Assembly (NCBI GenBank): GCA_030452775.1
Contig: JAKDLQ010000012.1
Span: forward strand, 1 to 18,394
Direction of reading: 5' to 3'
Length of the DNA stretch: 18,394 nt
Origin: Micrococcales bacterium
Lineage (GTDB): Bacteria; Actinomycetota; Actinomycetes; Actinomycetales; Dermatophilaceae
Shown: positions 15,955 to 18,394 of the stretch, in pieces
How positions within the stretch are numbered: position 1 is the stretch's first letter
How the letters are laid out: each line of letters begins with the position of its first letter
Notes under the pieces: model-generated
Told to the model about the DNA's origin: nothing
Database searches by the model: none
Seen by the model: the letters and a program-made list of their open reading frames with translations, nothing else
Made by a program: the position numbers and the translations under genes

Positions 15955-16365
15955 TTGCAGAAGCGGAAGAACTACGTGGAGATCGAAGAGGACAACGGCG
16001 CCGTCCTGCGCTACTTCCACCACCCGAACGGCGGAGGCCTGGTCGAGTCGACCGCGACCGTCGACCCCACGGCGTACGTCGAGCAGTCCGCGTACATCGA
16101 CCCGGGCGCCCGTGTCGAAGCCCATGCGCGCATCGGGACCGGCACCTGGGTGGACCATGACGCGGTCGTCCTGGAGGGGGCTGTCCTGGGCAGCGCGGTT
16201 CACGTCGGGCCGGCAGCGACCGTCGGGCGGTCAGCGCAGCTGGGTGCACGCGTCAAGATCGGCGCCAGGGCACGCGTGCGCGACGGCGTGACGATGCCTC
16301 CCGACACCGTCGTGGCCGACGAGGCGGTCGTCCGGGACCGCCCATCTACGCGATCCGCCGCCTGA
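15955..16365 (+). CDS. Small left-handed beta-helix (bacterial transferase hexapeptide-like) protein, 136 aa
   Basis: Residues about 31-126 show the hexad periodicity of a left-handed beta-helix, with an aliphatic residue every six: ATVDPTAYVEQSAYIDPGA, ARIGTGTWVDHDAVV, VHVGPAATVGRSAQLG and VKIGARARVRDG. This fold is found in acyl- and sugar-acyltransferases and gamma-carbonic anhydrases. No catalytic His triad or acyltransferase extension is visible in so short a protein, so no activity is assigned. The N-terminus (residues 2-30, KNYVEIEEDNGAVLRYFHH) is charged and not recognised. The start is TTG 15955 behind AAGGTGGAAAGGGG; no ATG is available near it, and GTG at 15976 is an alternative. 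It is divergent from jetA and convergent with the acyltransferase fusion. Confidence 0.75.
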   Translation: MQKRKNYVEIEEDNGAVLRYFHHPNGGGLVESTATVDPTAYVEQSAYIDPGARVEAHARIGTGTWVDHDAVVLEGAVLGSAVHVGPAATVGRSAQLGARVKIGARARVRDGVTMPPDTVVADEAVVRDRPSTRSAA

Positions 16366-16390
16366 ACCCTGCCGCGTTGCAACCCGGTCA

Positions 16391-16440
16391 CCTGCGCTGG
16401 GGATCTGCATCGTGGAAGTCCGTCCACCCCAGCACGCAGG
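16391..16440. terminator. Composite hairpin between convergent genes
   Basis: CCTGCG (16391-16396) pairs with CGCAGG (16435-16440). CTGGGG pairs with CCCCAG inside it, with a 2-nt bulge. An apical GTGGA-AGTCCG-TCCAC hairpin sits within. It follows the hexapeptide-repeat gene stop by about 25 nt and precedes the convergent stop at 16523, so it is likely a bidirectional terminator without a T-run. The rest of the 157-bp gap shows nothing recognisable. Confidence 0.5.
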
Positions 16441-16522
16441 CGATCATCTACGGAGTTCGACGCGCTCGGTGTGGCGGATTTCGCCAGCCTGGCCGTAAGC
16501 TTCTGGGCAACGTCGGTCCGGT

Positions 16523-18031
16523 TCACCAGTCCTTCGCCGCCTCGGGCGGCTTCGCCCCCGGCTCGGCCCCCTCGGCGCTGAGGAGCATCGCCTCCTGGAC
16601 CCAGGAGCGGTACTGGTCGCGCAGCGAGCCCGCCAGCGCGCGGAAAGCCGGCTCGTCCGCGGGCAGGCTGATCCGGTCGGAGACCCGGAACGACTCGTGG
16701 ACGACTGCCACCAGCGTGGCCCGGCTGAGCTTCTTGTCGAAGTTGGCCACCGCGATCGGCACGATCAGCGGCTCGGGCCGGGTCTGTGCGGCCAGCTGGA
16801 AGGCGCCGGTCTTGAACGGCTTGGGCGACTGCTCGGTCCTGCCGCAGGTGCCCTCCGGGCACAGGATGATGTTGTTGCCGGAGCGCAAGGCCGCACCCGC
16901 GCGATCGTAGAAATCCTGTCGCTGCCGGCTGCGCTCGGCCGGCTCGGCGGCCCGGTCACCGCGCACGAGGATGTAGTTCCCGTGGTCGTAGAAGCTCTTG
17001 TGGCCGAACTCGTTGGAGAACGACTCGCGGACCACCCGTATCGGCGCTGCGCCGTACCGCTCCCGCACGATCATCGTGGAGACGAAGTTGGTGTCGAAGA
17101 GCAGCAGGAAACCGTTGGGCAGGATGTACTCTCGATGTCCGCACACGTGGTTCATGATGAAGATGTGCCCGGAGCCGGACGGCAGGTTCCCCGCGCCTTC
17201 GATGCGATAGCGGGTCCGGGCGAACAGCTCGCTGAAGTGCTTGCCGGTCAGGTCGTTGACCTGCTCGGGGGTGAGCCCGGCCGGGGCGTGCGAGACCAAC
17301 TCGTAGATGCCCTGCAACCGGCGGAACACCTCCATCTCGGTGCGCAGGTCGCTGAGGATGTCCAGGCACAGGCTGGCCAGGTCCCGCTCGCGCTCCTCCC
17401 CTGACGTGCGCATCAGCCGCAGCGTGTCGAACGCATCGGAGAGGGTGAGCCGGTGCTCCAGGTAGTACGGGATCTTGTGCAGCGGCGAGTCGGTGCGCAG
17501 CCGCTCCGCGTTCTGGTCCAACAGCGCCCGGATGGCGACGACCTCCTCCTGGTAGCGGCGGGCGACCAGCCGGATGCGGGTCTCGCGCAACCGGCGGCCC
17601 ACCATCCACAGGATCCGTTCCATCAGCCTGACACCGAACTCCGGGCTGGCGAGCGAGCGCCGCTCCAACACGTCTTTGTCGAAGGCCAACACCCGGGTCT
17701 GTCGCAAGGCGATGGCACTGGCGTTGTAGCGGTACGGCGCGACCAGCACCGACCAGCCGACGGGGTAGCCCGCATCCGTCACGTCGCGCACCGGGATCTC
17801 CGCCACCGCGGGCTCCTGGCCGTCGCCGGCGACCTGGGCCTGGAAGGAGAGCCGGACCGCGCCCGAGAGCAGCAGGAACAGCACGTGTGCGGGGTCGCCC
17901 TCCGTGAGCAGCAGGTCATCCTGGCGGTAGGTCTCCGCTCGAGCGTGACGAGCCAGGTAGTTGAGATCGTCCAGGGCGAACGGCTCGAAGAACGGGGACC
18001 TGAGCAACACATCCAGCACCGGGTCGTTCAC
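16523..18031 (-). CDS. Cyclic-nucleotide-binding-like domain fused to PlsC-like acyltransferase, 502 aa
   Basis: The N-terminal domain (about 1-160) has the cNMP-binding/Crp sensor fold: LLLTEGDPAHVLFLLLSGAVRLSF (40-63), then PVGWSVLVAPYRYNASAIAL (90-109). The usual FGE of the phosphate-binding cassette is replaced by VGW (91-93), so cAMP binding is doubtful. A helical linker (about 160-260) follows. The C-terminal part resembles lysophospholipid/glycerol-phosphate acyltransferases: NHVCGHREYI (294-303) at the motif I position, CPEGTCGR (391-398) as motif III, and PLIVPIAVANF (421-431) as motif IV. Canonical HX4D is not present, because five residues after H295 stands R300, then E301. No membrane segment is obvious. 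The GTG start at 18031 follows GGGGGAG, 3 nt after the stop of the upstream cNMP-domain gene. A signal-controlled lipid acyltransferase is inferred, not shown. Confidence 0.85.
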   Translation of the reverse strand: MNDPVLDVLLRSPFFEPFALDDLNYLARHARAETYRQDDLLLTEGDPAHVLFLLLSGAVRLSFQAQVAGDGQEPAVAEIPVRDVTDAGYPVGWSVLVAPYRYNASAIALRQTRVLAFDKDVLERRSLASPEFGVRLMERILWMVGRRLRETRIRLVARRYQEEVVAIRALLDQNAERLRTDSPLHKIPYYLEHRLTLSDAFDTLRLMRTSGEERERDLASLCLDILSDLRTEMEVFRRLQGIYELVSHAPAGLTPEQVNDLTGKHFSELFARTRYRIEGAGNLPSGSGHIFIMNHVCGHREYILPNGFLLLFDTNFVSTMIVRERYGAAPIRVVRESFSNEFGHKSFYDHGNYILVRGDRAAEPAERSRQRQDFYDRAGAALRSGNNIILCPEGTCGRTEQSPKPFKTGAFQLAAQTRPEPLIVPIAVANFDKKLSRATLVAVVHESFRVSDRISLPADEPAFRALAGSLRDQYRSWVQEAMLLSAEGAEPGAKPPEAAKDW

Positions 18032-18034
18032 CGC

Positions 18035-18394
18035 TCACTCCCCCTTTCCGGAGGCCAGTCCGGAGGTCATCAGCAGCACCTGGCGGGTGTCCTTGAGCCG
18101 CTCGGCGACGACGGCCGCCACCCGGCCGAGGATCTCGTAGTGCAACCGCGGGTCTGCGGCGAACACCTCGTCGAACGCCGACCGGGGCATCACGAGCAGC
18201 CGACAGGGCTGCTCGCAGCGCACGGTGGCGGTGTTGCGGTAAGGCGGGCGGAACACCGACCACCCGATCAGCGCCCCCCGCTGCGTCGTCGAGCCCACCA
18301 GCAGGTCGTCCACACCCTCGAAGCGCAGCAGGAACGCGAACGGGCCGAACGCCGAGCCGGGCGCGTTCATCCTGCCGGTCGGGTGCGCCGACCT
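18035..18394 (-). CDS. Cyclic-nucleotide-binding-like domain protein, C-terminal part (gene runs off the right edge)
   Basis: The frame stays open from the stop at 18035 to the window edge. An ATG at 18370 would give 111 residues, but that would lack the first strands of the fold, so the real start is probably outside. The sequence FAFLLRFEGVDDLLVGSTTQ is followed by LIGWSVFRPPYRNTATVRC and a C-helix (HYEILGRVAAVVAERLKDTR). This matches the layout of the cNMP-like domain in the next gene (GWSVLVAPYRYNAS...), so the two genes carry related domains. They are separated by 3 nt and must be cotranscribed. The ligand is unknown, since the cassette Glu is replaced by Trp in both. Confidence 0.8.
   Translation of the reverse strand, partial: RSAHPTGRMNAPGSAFGPFAFLLRFEGVDDLLVGSTTQRGALIGWSVFRPPYRNTATVRCEQPCRLLVMPRSAFDEVFAADPRLHYEILGRVAAVVAERLKDTRQVLLMTSGLASGKGE

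Noticed and set aside
15781..16203. 140-aa minus-strand frame in the jetA upstream region
   Set aside because: It overlaps the hexapeptide-repeat gene antisense and shows no domain or ribosome-binding site support.

Overview
The window is high-GC, densely coding DNA with Shine-Dalgarno-led genes, TANNNT-like -10 hexamers and ATGA stop/start overlaps. This suggests an actinomycete, possibly Micrococcales/Intrasporangiaceae-like, but no rRNA or other marker fixes the taxon. No tRNA, rRNA, CRISPR array, transposase or integrase is visible.

Left part (1-3780): two paralogous universal stress protein (Usp) genes lie in tandem on the minus strand, the first cut by the window edge. They share an almost identical ~45-bp element upstream of their starts. 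Divergent from the second is a secreted sedolisin-type (S53) serine-carboxyl peptidase with signal peptide, activation propeptide and all catalytic residues. A perfect 20-bp-stem hairpin separates it from the convergent genes that follow.

Middle (3786-7115): kynureninase and, downstream on the same strand, an aldo/keto reductase with an intact tetrad. Divergent from kynureninase is a PEP mutase/isocitrate lyase-superfamily protein. The reductase and the PEP mutase-like gene both have TACGGT 6-7 nt before ATG, which suggests leaderless transcripts.

Core (7163-15639, minus strand): a complete four-gene Wadjet (JetABCD/EptABCD-type) SMC plasmid-defence operon in the order jetA-jetB-jetC-jetD. 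The proteins match the TIGR02677/TIGR02678/TIGR02680/TIGR02679 set, usually called type II. Every junction overlaps (4, 4 and 8 nt). JetC keeps Walker A, signature and Walker B motifs, and JetD keeps the Toprim Glu and DxD, so the system looks functional. Known biology: JetC (SMC), JetA (kleisin) and JetB (KITE-like) form a loop-extruding motor, and JetD is the Toprim nuclease that cuts small circular DNA. Local oddities are two disordered inserts in JetC and a 15-bp in-frame micro-repeat in JetA.

Right part (15640-18394): a 315-bp divergent intergenic region, a small left-handed beta-helix (hexapeptide-repeat) protein, a hairpin between convergent genes, and a minus-strand pair. The pair consists of a cyclic-nucleotide-binding-fold domain protein (cut by the window edge) followed 3 nt later by an unusual fusion of such a domain to a PlsC-like acyltransferase. 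Both cNMP-like domains have a GWS motif where the canonical phosphate-binding-cassette Glu is expected, and the acyltransferase lacks a canonical HX4D. This pair is the least conventional part of the window.
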